From contig NZ_JBDFMO010000001.1 of assembly GCF_047238305.1 (NCBI RefSeq), forward strand, positions 4,030,001-4,094,000: DNA of 64,000 nt. Reading direction: 5' to 3'. Shown piece by piece: positions 16,731-25,416 of the stretch. Every line of letters begins with the position of its first letter. The stretch's first letter is position 1. The notes under the pieces were generated by a model that searched no databases, had not been told where the DNA came from, and saw only the letters and a list, made by a program, of their open reading frames with translations. The position numbers were made by a program, and so were the translations under genes. The stretch is from Ferdinandcohnia sp047238305. Its GTDB lineage: Bacteria; Bacillota; Bacilli; Bacillales; Bacillaceae_L.

Positions 16731-17963
16731 ATGTCTAAATTCGAACAAATGCTTGAAAAATATGCTGATTTAGCTGTTCGCGTTGGTGTTAATGTTCAAA
16801 AAGGACAGAACCTTTTTATAAATGCACCTATTTCAGCCGTAAAATATGTAAGGAAAGTTGTAAAGAAAGCGTATGAGGCTGGAGCGAGAAATGTATATAT
16901 TGAGTGGAATGATGACGAGATTACCCGCACACGCTTTGATCTTGCACCAGATGAGGCCTTTCTTGACTATCCAATGTGGAAGGCAAAAGGAATGGAAGAA
17001 CTAGCGGAAAATGGAGCAGCCTTTTTATCGATCATTTCCTCTAATCCGGACCTATTAAAAGGCGTCAACCCGGAGCGCATAGCCCATGCCAATAAAACGG
17101 CAGGTAAAGCACTTGAAAAATATCGAAATTACTCTCAGGCTGATAAAATCAGCTGGTCTGTCATCGCTGTCCCTTCTGAAAGTTGGGCCGAAAAAGTTTT
17201 CCCAAGCCTCTCTTCAGAAGAGCAGGTCGAAAAATTATGGGATGCTATTTTCCAAGCAACTCGTGTTGACGTTGACGATCCTGTTCAAGCATGGAAGGAA
17301 CATAACGCAGCCTTGCATGCTAAAGTTGAATACTTAAACAACAAAAAATACAAAAAATTACATTATAAAGCACCTGGCACTGACTTAGTCGTTGAATTAC
17401 CTGAATACCATGTATGGATTGGCGGCGGTGGTGAAAACGAACAAAATATTGAGTTCGTTGCCAATATGCCGACAGAAGAGGTGTTTACCGTTCCTAAAAA
17501 GGATGGTGTAAATGGATTTGTCAGTAGCACTAAGCCACTTAACTACGGCGGAAGCCTAATCGACCAATTTACATTAACCTTTGATAATGGACGAATCATT
17601 GATGTGAAGGCTGTAACAGGTGAAGATACCTTAAAACGTCTTGTGGAAACAGATGAAGGTAGTCACTATTTAGGTGAGGTTGCACTTGTTCCACATAGCT
17701 CACCTATTTCACAATCAAAAATTCTTTTCTATAACACGCTTTTTGATGAGAATGCCTCCAATCACTTTGCAATTGGAAATGCATATGCCTTCTGTATTGA
17801 AGGTGGTAAAACAATGTCACGTGATGAGCTTTTGATGAAAGGCGCAAACTCAAGTATCACGCATGTTGATTTCATGGTAGGCTCAGGTGAAATGGATATC
17901 GACGGCATCACTGCCGATGGCAAAATTGAACCTCTCTTCCGCAACGGAAACTGGGCTATTTAA
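16731..17963 (+). CDS. ampS: aminopeptidase, M29 family (AmpS)
   Basis: AmpS is a cytoplasmic metal-dependent exopeptidase of the M29/thermophilic aminopeptidase family that removes N-terminal residues from peptides. The 410-residue length equals that of B. subtilis AmpS. Metal-binding features of the family are visible in the C-terminal half: EVALVPHSSPIS, NASNHFAIGNAYAFCIEGG and ITHVDFMVGSGEMDIDG. The ATG at 16731 follows AAAAGGAGA by 7 bases. A small GTGCTA-TGTA-TAGCAC hairpin at 16695-16710 lies just upstream of the binding site. It appears monocistronic: a terminator follows after a GC-rich non-coding element. Confidence 0.93.
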   Translation: MSKFEQMLEKYADLAVRVGVNVQKGQNLFINAPISAVKYVRKVVKKAYEAGARNVYIEWNDDEITRTRFDLAPDEAFLDYPMWKAKGMEELAENGAAFLSIISSNPDLLKGVNPERIAHANKTAGKALEKYRNYSQADKISWSVIAVPSESWAEKVFPSLSSEEQVEKLWDAIFQATRVDVDDPVQAWKEHNAALHAKVEYLNNKKYKKLHYKAPGTDLVVELPEYHVWIGGGGENEQNIEFVANMPTEEVFTVPKKDGVNGFVSSTKPLNYGGSLIDQFTLTFDNGRIIDVKAVTGEDTLKRLVETDEGSHYLGEVALVPHSSPISQSKILFYNTLFDENASNHFAIGNAYAFCIEGGKTMSRDELLMKGANSSITHVDFMVGSGEMDIDGITADGKIEPLFRNGNWAI

Positions 17964-17970
17964 CAAGAAA

Positions 17971-18210
17971 TGTGCAAAGCGCCTTGGTAGCGGAACATCG
18001 ACTAACTACCGCCACGTCCTGTGGCGAACGTCGATGTCAGCACTTCCTCGAAAATGCCATGCATTTCCTTCGTGCGATGATAATGCTGCCGAAGCCTTCC
18101 TTGTCCTGTGCAAGTCCAAGCATAAGACAAGCGCTGACAGAAGGTGCATCTTACATTCCGAAGCGATTGGCTAGTCCAGAAAGCCGATGGCGCCTGGAAC
18201 TAGACAAACA
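17971..18210. repeat. 240-bp GC-rich structured non-coding element
   Basis: This stretch is visibly GC-richer than its neighbours and forms three hairpins. The first is 17996-18036 (CATCGAC/GTCGATG enclosing CGCCAC/GTGGCG). The second is 18095-18144 (CCTTCCTTGTC-like arm with GACAAG and GAAGG). The third is 18171-18203 (CTAGTCCAG with CTGGAACTAG). Open frames exist on it but overlap the ampS end and have no start site of quality. It sits between ampS and its terminator, so it would be part of the ampS 3' untranslated region. It is probably a dispersed repeat or RNA element. Confidence 0.6.
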
Positions 18211-18216
18211 ATGATG

Positions 18217-18252
18217 GCACCATCAGGGATTAGCTTCCGATGGTGCTTTTTC
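18217..18252 (+). terminator. terminator downstream of ampS
   Basis: GCACCATC and GATGGTGC form an 8-bp stem followed by TTTTTC. It lies after the GC-rich element, 254 bases beyond the ampS stop. Confidence 0.8.
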
Positions 18253-18447
18253 AATTCCTCCCCCCTATCCACATGCAATAACAACCAAAAATTTTATAAA
18301 TGATACTATTGATATTCTGTTGGTATTATGTAAATATAGATGACAAGACAGATGTAATTTCACCATGAGAACAAAAGATAATTTACAACGGAATATGCCT
18401 AAGTTTGTGAAATTATTATCAAACTTATTTAGTTGAGGAGGCAAACT

Positions 18448-19299
18448 ATGAATCTATTAAAATTACGAAAAATGCTACAGGAATTTTTACTTGAAGATAT
18501 AGGTGAACATGATGTCACTAGTCAATCGATCTTTCCCATTGAGCAAACAAGTCAAGGTGTGTTCATTGCGAAAGAAAGTGGAATTATTTCTGGATTAGCC
18601 GTTATTAAAGAAGCGTATCATTTGTTGGATCCTTCAATCAAAGTCGAACAACGTTTTTCTGACGGAGATCGAGTTTCAGTTGGTGATACCATTGCAACTG
18701 TTAGCGGACCAACTGCTCACCTGCTTACTGGTGAGAGAGTCATTTTAAATCTCTTGCAAAGAATGAGTGGAATCGCCACGGTCACAAATAAATGTGTCGA
18801 GGCTTTAAACGATCCCTCCATTCATATTTGTGACACTAGAAAAACCATTCCAGGACTCCGGATGCTTGATAAATATGCAGTCGTCTCCGGAGGCGGCAAG
18901 AACCATCGATTTGGCCTCTATGATGGTGTCATGATTAAAGATAACCATATTGCCTACTGTGGTTCCATTACAAAAGCGGTTCAAGCCGTACGCGAAAAAA
19001 TCGGTCACATGGTAAAAATTGAGGTTGAAACGGAAAACGCAGAAGAAGTTTTAGAAGCCGTAAATGCTGGTGCCGATGTCATCATGTTTGACAATCGGAG
19101 CCCAGAAGAGGTGAAGGAATTCACACAATTAGTTCCAATAGGCATTATCACCGAAGCCTCTGGGGGAATTACCTTAGATAACTTAGCAACCTACTCCGGA
19201 ACAGGTGTCCAGTATATTTCGTTAGGATTTTTAACTCATTCGGTGAAAGCCCTTGATATTAGCTTACAGGTAAAAGAAGGAAACAAGAAATCCCTCTGA
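18448..19299 (+). CDS. nadC: nicotinate-nucleotide pyrophosphorylase (quinolinate phosphoribosyltransferase)
   Basis: NadC converts quinolinate and PRPP to nicotinate mononucleotide, CO2 and PPi in NAD synthesis. The 283-residue sequence shows the family core: EDIGEHDVTS, GERVILNLLQRMSGIAT, CDTRKTIPGLRMLDKYAVVSGG, NHRFGLYDGVMIKDNHI and ASGGITLDNL. The ATG at 18448 follows GAGGAGG. Bacillus usually keeps nadC in a nadBCA operon; here no nadA or nadB is nearby and a TAXI-TRAP transporter follows after 61 bases with no terminator. Upstream, ACAGATGTAA near 18350 is a possible NiaR half-site, but I regard this as weak. Confidence 0.93.
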   Translation: MNLLKLRKMLQEFLLEDIGEHDVTSQSIFPIEQTSQGVFIAKESGIISGLAVIKEAYHLLDPSIKVEQRFSDGDRVSVGDTIATVSGPTAHLLTGERVILNLLQRMSGIATVTNKCVEALNDPSIHICDTRKTIPGLRMLDKYAVVSGGGKNHRFGLYDGVMIKDNHIAYCGSITKAVQAVREKIGHMVKIEVETENAEEVLEAVNAGADVIMFDNRSPEEVKEFTQLVPIGIITEASGGITLDNLATYSGTGVQYISLGFLTHSVKALDISLQVKEGNKKSL

Positions 19300-19360
19300 T
19301 TTAAAAAGTTGAGTGTAGATTTATTTAATCAATAAGATCACCCATTGGGGGGTAAACATA

Positions 19361-20374
19361 ATGTTTCAAAGAAATTGGACTTTATCTTTCATTTTATTAA
19401 TAAGTAGTTTACTACTGGCAGGTTGCATGAATCAGGTTGGCGCGGTTTCTGTTGGTACTTCAGATGATATTCGAACGACCATCATCGGTGGACGAACAGG
19501 CGGTGCTTGGTCTGTTTTTACGGAAGGGATTGCTGAATCGATTCGTCGAGAATATAAAGGATCGCTGATTACGGTCGAACCGGGCGGAATTGTAGAAAAC
19601 CCTGCCAGTGTTGGAACTAATACTGTCCCATACGGAATCTCTTACGCTATGACAGCGTACGCGGCATTCAGTGGAACAGAGCCATATAAAAAAGCGTATC
19701 CCGATATTCGGGCAATCAGTGTTGTCATCCCTGCTAACTATTATCAGCTGATTGCGCGGGGAGATGTGGGATTTGATTCATTAGATGAGGTAATTCAAAA
19801 GAAAGCCCCGATTCGACTCGCTGTTGACCAAAGAGGTTCTGCTGGTGAAATTATGACACGAGCGATTTTAAAAGAATACGGTGTAACTTATCAAGACATT
19901 GAATCTTGGGGTGGGTCTGTTGATCATTTAAGTGGGGCAACAACCTTTGAATTGATGGCAGACAATCGAATCGATACGACAGGAGATGCAGTATCTGTTC
20001 CTTCTAGTGATATTTTAGAAGCCTCCACAACGAATGATTTAAAATTTATATTAATAGATCAAAATATCCTTCAAGTGGTGGCAGAAAAATTGGGAATGGA
20101 ACGAGGTACGATTAGAAAAGGTAGCTATCATTTCTTAGATCAAGATGTGAGTACCGTCTATACGCCAGCGATTTTAATTGTTCATAAAGATGTACCAGAA
20201 GAAGAAGTGTATCGTGTCACAAAAGCGATCTATGAAAACTTTGAATACTTAAGTACTGTTCATAAAGAATTTAAAAATCTTTCAGATGAAAACTTTAGTA
20301 AGGTTGGGAAAGTCCCGCTTCATCCAGGTGCGGAAAAATTTTTAAAAGAAAAAGGACTCATTCACGAATTCTAG
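19361..20374 (+). CDS. TAXI-family TRAP transporter substrate-binding lipoprotein
   Basis: The 337-residue protein is the extracytoplasmic receptor of a TAXI-type TRAP transporter. It has a lipoprotein signal (FILLISSLLLAGC, Cys near residue 22) and the family opening TTIIGGRTGGAWSVFTEGIAE, followed by a periplasmic-binding fold with ISVVIPANYYQLIARGD and the GSAGEIMTRAIL segment. The ATG at 19361 follows GGGGGG by 9 bases. The permease gene starts 16 bases after its stop. The substrate is unknown; known TAXI systems import dicarboxylates or amino acids. The upstream nadC makes a pyridine dicarboxylate worth testing (inference). Confidence 0.9.
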   Translation: MFQRNWTLSFILLISSLLLAGCMNQVGAVSVGTSDDIRTTIIGGRTGGAWSVFTEGIAESIRREYKGSLITVEPGGIVENPASVGTNTVPYGISYAMTAYAAFSGTEPYKKAYPDIRAISVVIPANYYQLIARGDVGFDSLDEVIQKKAPIRLAVDQRGSAGEIMTRAILKEYGVTYQDIESWGGSVDHLSGATTFELMADNRIDTTGDAVSVPSSDILEASTTNDLKFILIDQNILQVVAEKLGMERGTIRKGSYHFLDQDVSTVYTPAILIVHKDVPEEEVYRVTKAIYENFEYLSTVHKEFKNLSDENFSKVGKVPLHPGAEKFLKEKGLIHEF

Positions 20375-20389
20375 AAGGGAGCTCCCAAC

Positions 20390-22321
20390 ATGATGGGCTT
20401 TAAAAACATTTTACCAAAAGCCTTCACGGAAGGTGAAAAGCGCCACTTAACTGGACCACATTTCAATTTATTTATAGGTTTCGCAGCCATTCTATCGGTG
20501 TTCCAAGTTTGGTCCGTGATTTGGGGGAAATTAGATCCGATTCAATTGTTGGCGACGCATTTATCTCTCATTCTATTTTTAACTTTTATGTATTATAGTT
20601 TTTCTAAAAAGAGTGGAACAAGCCCTTCACCAACAGTTATAGACTATATCTGTTCATTCTTGGCATTAGGTGCGGGAATCTATTTTAACATCCATGCTGA
20701 ACGAATATCGGAACGGATCCCGATTGTCGACCCATTATCTTCTTTGGATATACTAGTTGGCTTCGTATTTGTCGTGTTAAGTATTGAAGCAGCACGCCGG
20801 ACGATTGGGATGCCGATTGTCATCATTGTATTCATTGGAATCGGCTATGCTCTATGGGGTCATCATTTAGGTGGACTGATTTGGCATCGGGAATTTTCAT
20901 TCTCAGAGGTAGTTGAAGATTTAGCTTATAGTTTTAATGGATTATGGGGTTCCCCGATTGCTGTTGCAGCATCCTTTGTTTACATGTTCTTACTGTTTGG
21001 AACCTTTTTACAAAAAGCAGGTGCGGGTGAGTTTTTCTTCCAGTTGTCAACTGCTTTGGCAGGAAGGTCACGAGGTGGTGCCGCGAAGGTTGCCGTTTTA
21101 ACAAGTGCTTTTTTTGGGATGATTTCTGGAAGCCCGACAGCAAATGTTGTAACGACGGGCTCGTTTACCATCCCCGTTAGCAAACGCTCTGGTTACAAAC
21201 CTTCGTTCGCAGCAGCAGTTGAGGCCGCGGCATCAACAGGAGGTAGCATCCTCCCACCCATTATGGGATCATCTGCCTTCTTAATGGCAGCTATCACACA
21301 GATTCCTTATATTTCAATCGTCATTGCGGCGATTATTCCGGGCATTTTATATTATCTCTCCTTACTTGCCATGGTTCATTTTGAGGCCGTACGATTAGAT
21401 TTACCAAAGGCAAAAAAAGAGGATATCCCTAAAGTATCGGACGTCTTAAAAGGAGGCTGGTACTACTTTATTCCACTCGTTGTTTTGCTCGTTTTTCTTT
21501 TAAATGGATACAGCGCATCAAGAACGGGTTTTTATGGAGTATTAGCCATTATCTTTGTGAGCTGGTTTCGTAAAAAAACGCGAATGGGTGTTAAGCAAAT
21601 TTTTGAAGCAATGGTCGATGGTGCAAAATCCTCTATCCCTGTTACAGCCGCGTGTGCAGCAGCAGGGTTAGTAATTTCAGGTATCATGTCAACTGGTCTC
21701 GGTGGAAAGTTAACCAGTGTGGTACTTGGTTTAACGGAAGGTATGCTTATTCCAACTTTATTCCTAACTATGCTTATTTGTGTTATTTTAGGAATGGGAA
21801 TGCCGGTAGCGGCGGCTTATATTTTAACAGCGATGTTAGCAGCACCTGCATTAATGGAGTTAGGTGTATCCTTAATGTCAGCGCATTTATTTATCGTTTA
21901 TTTCTCCATATTTTCGGCGATTACACCACCTGTTGCCGTCGCAGCCTATGCAGCAGCAGGTATTTCTGATAGTAACCCTAATCAAGTGGGGCTAGAAGCC
22001 GTTCGACTTGGAATTGTCGGTTTCATCGTACCATTTATGTTCGTGCTAGAACCTGCATTATTGCTAGATGGTTCACTAGTTGAAATCATTCTTGCATTCA
22101 TTACTGCCGTAGTCGGCGTTGTTTCATTAAGTGCCGGAATCATCGGCAGATTCCAAACAGAAACTAACGTACTAGACCGAACACTATTAATCATAAGTGG
22201 ACTATTGCTTATCTACCCACATATTTTATTCAGCAGTTTGGGTATAATCGTATTCATTTTCGTTATTATATTACAGAAAAAGCGTCAGATCCCATACACC
22301 CCTGTCCAAAAAGGGGCATAA
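20390..22321 (+). CDS. TRAP transporter permease, fused 4TM/12TM type
   Basis: The 643-residue membrane protein fuses the small DctQ-like and large DctM-like subunits, as is usual with TAXI receptors. Family segments are SFVYMFLLFGTFLQKAGAGEFF, SGSPTANVVTTGSFTIP, AAASTGGSILPPIMGSSAFLMA, LGMGMPVAAAYI and FSAITPPVAVAAYAAAGI. Together with the receptor it would use an ion gradient to import an organic anion. The start is one of two adjacent ATGs after GAAGGGAG. It is the last gene of the likely nadC operon, followed by a strong terminator. Confidence 0.92.
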   Translation: MMGFKNILPKAFTEGEKRHLTGPHFNLFIGFAAILSVFQVWSVIWGKLDPIQLLATHLSLILFLTFMYYSFSKKSGTSPSPTVIDYICSFLALGAGIYFNIHAERISERIPIVDPLSSLDILVGFVFVVLSIEAARRTIGMPIVIIVFIGIGYALWGHHLGGLIWHREFSFSEVVEDLAYSFNGLWGSPIAVAASFVYMFLLFGTFLQKAGAGEFFFQLSTALAGRSRGGAAKVAVLTSAFFGMISGSPTANVVTTGSFTIPVSKRSGYKPSFAAAVEAAASTGGSILPPIMGSSAFLMAAITQIPYISIVIAAIIPGILYYLSLLAMVHFEAVRLDLPKAKKEDIPKVSDVLKGGWYYFIPLVVLLVFLLNGYSASRTGFYGVLAIIFVSWFRKKTRMGVKQIFEAMVDGAKSSIPVTAACAAAGLVISGIMSTGLGGKLTSVVLGLTEGMLIPTLFLTMLICVILGMGMPVAAAYILTAMLAAPALMELGVSLMSAHLFIVYFSIFSAITPPVAVAAYAAAGISDSNPNQVGLEAVRLGIVGFIVPFMFVLEPALLLDGSLVEIILAFITAVVGVVSLSAGIIGRFQTETNVLDRTLLIISGLLLIYPHILFSSLGIIVFIFVIILQKKRQIPYTPVQKGA

Positions 22322-22332
22322 GCAAATAGGTA

Positions 22333-22365
22333 AAGTTCAGTGTTGTTAAGCACTGAACTTTTTTT
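22333..22365 (+). terminator. terminator after the TRAP permease
   Basis: AAGTTCAGTG and CACTGAACTT form a perfect 10-bp stem followed by seven T residues. Confidence 0.9.
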
Positions 22366-22370
22366 ATGTT

Positions 22371-24065
22371 TCATAGTTCTCTTTTCTGTTTCATTAAGGC
22401 TAGTAGTTTTTTATCTAGCTCTTCGTATTTTGGATCATCCTTTTTTAACAATGACAATTCACCGATTATCGCACTAATCTTATTTTCGATAAGCAGCTTT
22501 TCTTCTTCATTGTTTTGTGTAGTAACCAGTTTCGGTTCTATCTGACCTCTGCGCTGATACTCCCCTAGCCCCATTTCGACTCTTTTAATAACACCATTAT
22601 CAAATACAAGAAGTTTGTCACACATTTTTTCAAGAAAATATTGATCATGGGAAACGGTAAGAATCGAACCTTCAAAGGATTGCAACATATTTTCGAGAGA
22701 CTCGCGACTTGCAAGATCAAGGTGATTGGTAGGTTCGTCTAAAATTAATAAATCTACCTCATCCAATAACAATTTCACAAGCTTCACCCTTGTTCGTTCC
22801 CCCAAGCTTAAGGACGATATGGGCTGATTGATTTTATCTGCATGAAACCCAATGTTTGCAAAAATAGTTCGTGCTTCACTCATTTTGTCTTTTGCAGTGA
22901 TTCCAACATATTCAAGGATTGTCTTCAATTCATCCAAGTCCGTTACATCCTGAGACAAATAACCAATTTTTAAGGAATAACTTTTCCAGAGCTCCCCCAT
23001 TGATAGTGTTGATTCTCCCATGATGACACGAAGTAATGTCGTCTTTCCACAGCCATTTTCACCAAGAATGCCAATCCGTTCTCCAAACTTCACATAAAAG
23101 TGGCTTTCTTGAAACAACAGCCTCTCGCCAAATCTCATTCCTCCATTGTTCACTTCAACAATTCGTTTCCCCCGCTTTTTACTCTGTTTGAAATGAAATT
23201 GGAGTTCCTCTTTTTCCTTTGGCTTTTCAATTTTGTTTTTTTCGAGTTCTCTTTCAAGGCGCTTCTTTTTTGACTTAATTTGTTTATCCATTTTCTTAGC
23301 CTTTACTCGATAAAATTCCTTATAACCCTCCTGCTTCGTCGATTGGCGATGCGCTTTGTCTGACCAGTTTTGCAAATTGCTCAGCTGGTTTTCAATTTTC
23401 TCTTTTTGTTTTTGTTGACTGTCATAGCGATGGAGCTGACTTTGGTATTGCCTTTCCTTTTCCTTATAAAAATCAGTATAATTTCCTTCGTAAATGATCG
23501 AATTTCCATCCTCAATCTCAATAATTTGATTTACTGTTTGATCAAGGAAATAGCGGTCATGCGAAATGACAATGATGGCGCCCGGAAAAGCCTTCATTTC
23601 CTCAATCAGCCACTCAACTCCTTTAAAATCAAGATGGTTAGTCGGTTCATCAAGCAATAAGAGATCCGTTTGGGATGCCCAAACCTTTGCCAGTGATAGC
23701 TTTGTCTTCTCGCCCCCACTTAAGTGAGCTCCGCGATGATGATCCCATGTTTGGACTTTCGTTAACCCAAGCTGACTAGTTTGCTTCAACATATCTTTTG
23801 ACATCGTTGCTTCCTCAAGGTCATGAAGCGCAACATCAGCAGCTTGCTTTACATAGCCAATTGAAATCGGTCCAGATGGCATTTCGATATTTCCTTTATC
23901 CATCTCCATTTTTCCCGTTAAAATGTTTGCCAATGTCGTCTTCCCGGCTCCATTATTTCCGACAATCCCGATCCGATCGCCCCTTTGGACGTCAAATTCA
24001 ATATGATTTAAGATGATCTTATCTCCGTAGCTTTTGTGGACCCCACTTATTTTTAAAATCGTCAT
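22371..24065 (-). CDS. ABC-F protein, probable ribosome-protection type
   Basis: The 564-residue soluble protein has two ATPase domains and no membrane segments. Domain 1 has GNNGAGKTT (about residue 37), LSGGEKTKLSLA and LLLLDEPTNHLD; domain 2 has GENGCGKTT, LSLGERTRVKLV and LLILDEPTNHLD. A long, highly charged linker between them (about residues 190-290, rich in K, E and Q) corresponds to the P-site tRNA interaction motif of ABC-F factors. The attenuator leader upstream is the hallmark of antibiotic-responsive ABC-F genes such as vmlR, so resistance to a ribosome-targeting drug is likely. The drug class cannot be read from sequence. Confidence 0.85.
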   Translation of the reverse strand: MTILKISGVHKSYGDKIILNHIEFDVQRGDRIGIVGNNGAGKTTLANILTGKMEMDKGNIEMPSGPISIGYVKQAADVALHDLEEATMSKDMLKQTSQLGLTKVQTWDHHRGAHLSGGEKTKLSLAKVWASQTDLLLLDEPTNHLDFKGVEWLIEEMKAFPGAIIVISHDRYFLDQTVNQIIEIEDGNSIIYEGNYTDFYKEKERQYQSQLHRYDSQQKQKEKIENQLSNLQNWSDKAHRQSTKQEGYKEFYRVKAKKMDKQIKSKKKRLERELEKNKIEKPKEKEELQFHFKQSKKRGKRIVEVNNGGMRFGERLLFQESHFYVKFGERIGILGENGCGKTTLLRVIMGESTLSMGELWKSYSLKIGYLSQDVTDLDELKTILEYVGITAKDKMSEARTIFANIGFHADKINQPISSLSLGERTRVKLVKLLLDEVDLLILDEPTNHLDLASRESLENMLQSFEGSILTVSHDQYFLEKMCDKLLVFDNGVIKRVEMGLGEYQRRGQIEPKLVTTQNNEEEKLLIENKISAIIGELSLLKKDDPKYEELDKKLLALMKQKREL

Positions 24066-24097
24066 AAAAAAACCTCCCTAGTAAGTACCTAGAGAGG
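24066..24097 (-). terminator. attenuator terminator overlapping the ABC-F ribosome binding site
   Basis: On the minus strand CCTCTCTAG and CTAGGGAGG pair (9 bp, one G-U) around a 7-base loop and are followed by seven T residues. The ATG of the ABC-F gene comes immediately after, so the right arm holds the GGGAGG binding site. An intact terminator here must limit expression unless antitermination occurs. Confidence 0.88.
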
Positions 24098-24167
24098 ACA
24101 CATTTTTCCCACCACAAATAAACGTACAATTGTATAAATTTACACAAATGGACATGGAAATGGGCAT
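24078..24167 (-). CDS. putative leader peptide 2 (29 residues) running into the terminator
   Basis: An ATG 5 bases after AGGA opens a frame MPISMSICV... that reads through the left arm of the terminator and stops in its right arm. A ribosome completing this frame would melt the hairpin. It is an alternative or second control peptide to the frame at 24175-24246. Confidence 0.3.
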   Translation of the reverse strand: MPISMSICVNLYNCTFICGGKNVSSLGTY

Positions 24168-24174
24168 AGTAATC

Positions 24175-24246
24175 CTATTCTCTAGATACTCGATATAAGA
24201 ATAATCGGTACAAAATAAGATTAGTTGTCCATTGCCCCTTACCCAT
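24175..24246 (-). CDS. putative leader peptide 1 (23 residues) of the ABC-F attenuator
   Basis: A 24-codon frame with ATG start and TAG stop begins about 16 bases after the predicted transcription start. It encodes MGKGQWTTN followed by a hydrophobic and basic tail ending in RVSRE. Its final codons overlap the antiterminator arm, the arrangement expected of a stalling leader. A weakness is the GAAAGGA site that directly abuts the ATG. Confidence 0.45.
   Translation of the reverse strand: MGKGQWTTNLILYRLFLYRVSRE
24179..24190 (-). promoter_or_regulatory. antiterminator arm in the ABC-F leader
   Basis: On the minus strand AGTATCTAGAGA can pair over 12 bases (one G-U) with TCTCTAGGTACT, the left arm and loop of the terminator at 24084-24095. 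It lies at the end of the first leader reading frame. Pairing would disrupt the terminator. Confidence 0.7.
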
Positions 24247-24269
24247 TCCTTTCGAATTTTGTTAGTTCT

Positions 24270-24298
24270 AGTATATGTTCATTGAAAAAATCTGTCAA
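24270..24298 (-). promoter_or_regulatory. sigma-A promoter for the ABC-F leader transcript
   Basis: TTGACA (24293-24298) and TATACT (24270-24275) are separated by exactly 17 bases on the minus strand. The expected start near 24262 gives a leader of about 200 bases. Confidence 0.85.
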
Positions 24299-24370
24299 AT
24301 TGACTTTTCTTCCCTATCCACGATAATTCGTTATAATAGGAGTAATCATATAAAAGAATGAGGAGTTTTT

Positions 24371-25303
24371 ATGGAAAAAGTTGAAGTTTTTATCTTATCT
24401 GGATTTTTAGGAAGTGGAAAAACCACTTTATTGCAAAATATTCTGAACGAAGAAAAAGAATTAGGTCGAAAAGTAGCGGTTGTAATGAATGAATTAGGTC
24501 AGGTTTCTATCGATTCAAATGCCGTTTCAGAAAATACACCTCTTAAAGAATTATTAAATGGCTGTGTTTGCTGTACGATTCAAGGCCAGCTTGAAGTTCA
24601 TCTCCAAGGACTTTTACAGGACTATGATCTTGATGCGATCTATATTGAAACAACAGGGGTTGCCCATCCAATAGAAGTGCTGGACGCCTGTATGTCCCCA
24701 CTATTTGCGGATCAATTATTTGTCCAATCGATAGTGACCCTAATTGATGTGAATCGTTGGAAGGAAAGACATTCATTAAGTGCTCAATTGCATATGCTCT
24801 TACGCGAACAAGTTCAACACGCCGATGTGCTGTTACTTAATAAAGTTGACCAGTTGTCAGAGATGGAACAAGGACAAATGCTTTTTGAAATTCAGTCCAT
24901 TAACAGTGATGCAAGATGCTTATTGACGAAGTATGCTTCCGTGAAGCTTGATGATCTTCGTACAGTGAAAAAGACAGAACGCAAACCACATGAACGTGCC
25001 CATGTCCATCTTGATTTGAAGATAAAAACATATGTCCATACATTTACAAATCCACTCGACCTTGATTTGTTCGAGGATTGGCTTAGACAGATGCCTGATA
25101 CAATTTACCGAATTAAGGGTTATTTAAAGTTTACCCATTCGAATCATACTTATTTGTTCCAATACTCCTATGGGACACCCATTTATTTAAAAGAACTAAT
25201 GAACTACAAAGCGACATTGGTATTTATTGGTGAAAAATTGGATCCCCAATGGATGAAAGCGGAAATGGAGAAGCTTGAGGAAAAAAGTATGAAGATAGAA
25301 TAA
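24371..25303 (+). CDS. COG0523 (CobW/YciC-like) GTPase, metal chaperone type
   Basis: The 310-residue protein is a G3E-family GTPase. It has Walker A GFLGSGKTTL (about residue 10), MNELGQ at switch I, the metal-binding GCVCC motif near residue 65, ETTGVAHP, and the guanine motif LNKVDQL. The C-terminal domain (about 215-300) has H-rich segments (KPHERAHVHLD). Such proteins deliver zinc, cobalt or iron to enzymes or act in metal stress. The ATG at 24371 follows GAGGAG. It is divergent from the ABC-F gene. I looked for a Zur box in the promoter and found none that convinces me. Confidence 0.88.
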   Translation: MEKVEVFILSGFLGSGKTTLLQNILNEEKELGRKVAVVMNELGQVSIDSNAVSENTPLKELLNGCVCCTIQGQLEVHLQGLLQDYDLDAIYIETTGVAHPIEVLDACMSPLFADQLFVQSIVTLIDVNRWKERHSLSAQLHMLLREQVQHADVLLLNKVDQLSEMEQGQMLFEIQSINSDARCLLTKYASVKLDDLRTVKKTERKPHERAHVHLDLKIKTYVHTFTNPLDLDLFEDWLRQMPDTIYRIKGYLKFTHSNHTYLFQYSYGTPIYLKELMNYKATLVFIGEKLDPQWMKAEMEKLEEKSMKIE

Positions 25304-25416
25304 TCACTTTTGGAGGAAGTGGTCGTAATTCCCAAGCATCATTTCCTCATTACGTGACACCTTAAAAATGAGTAATCGTTTGGTTACTCAAAAAACTTAG
25401 TCGGGAGTGATGTATC

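Noticed and set aside
17887..18214. Two overlapping plus-strand frames (95 and 80 residues) in the GC-rich element.
   Set aside because: They overlap the ampS end or lack start sites; the hairpin structure explains the open frames through high GC content.
24066..24262. ABC-F leader as a metabolite riboswitch.
   Set aside because: No known aptamer core is visible, and leader peptides with an antiterminator arm explain the structure better.
24300..24370. Zur box for the COG0523 GTPase.
   Set aside because: No inverted repeat resembling the Bacillus Zur consensus could be found near TATAAT at 24332.
25366..25396. GAGTAA/TTACTC hairpin taken as a terminator of the COG0523 gene.
   Set aside because: On the plus strand it is followed by A residues, not T; the T-run is on the other strand, where no gene ends.
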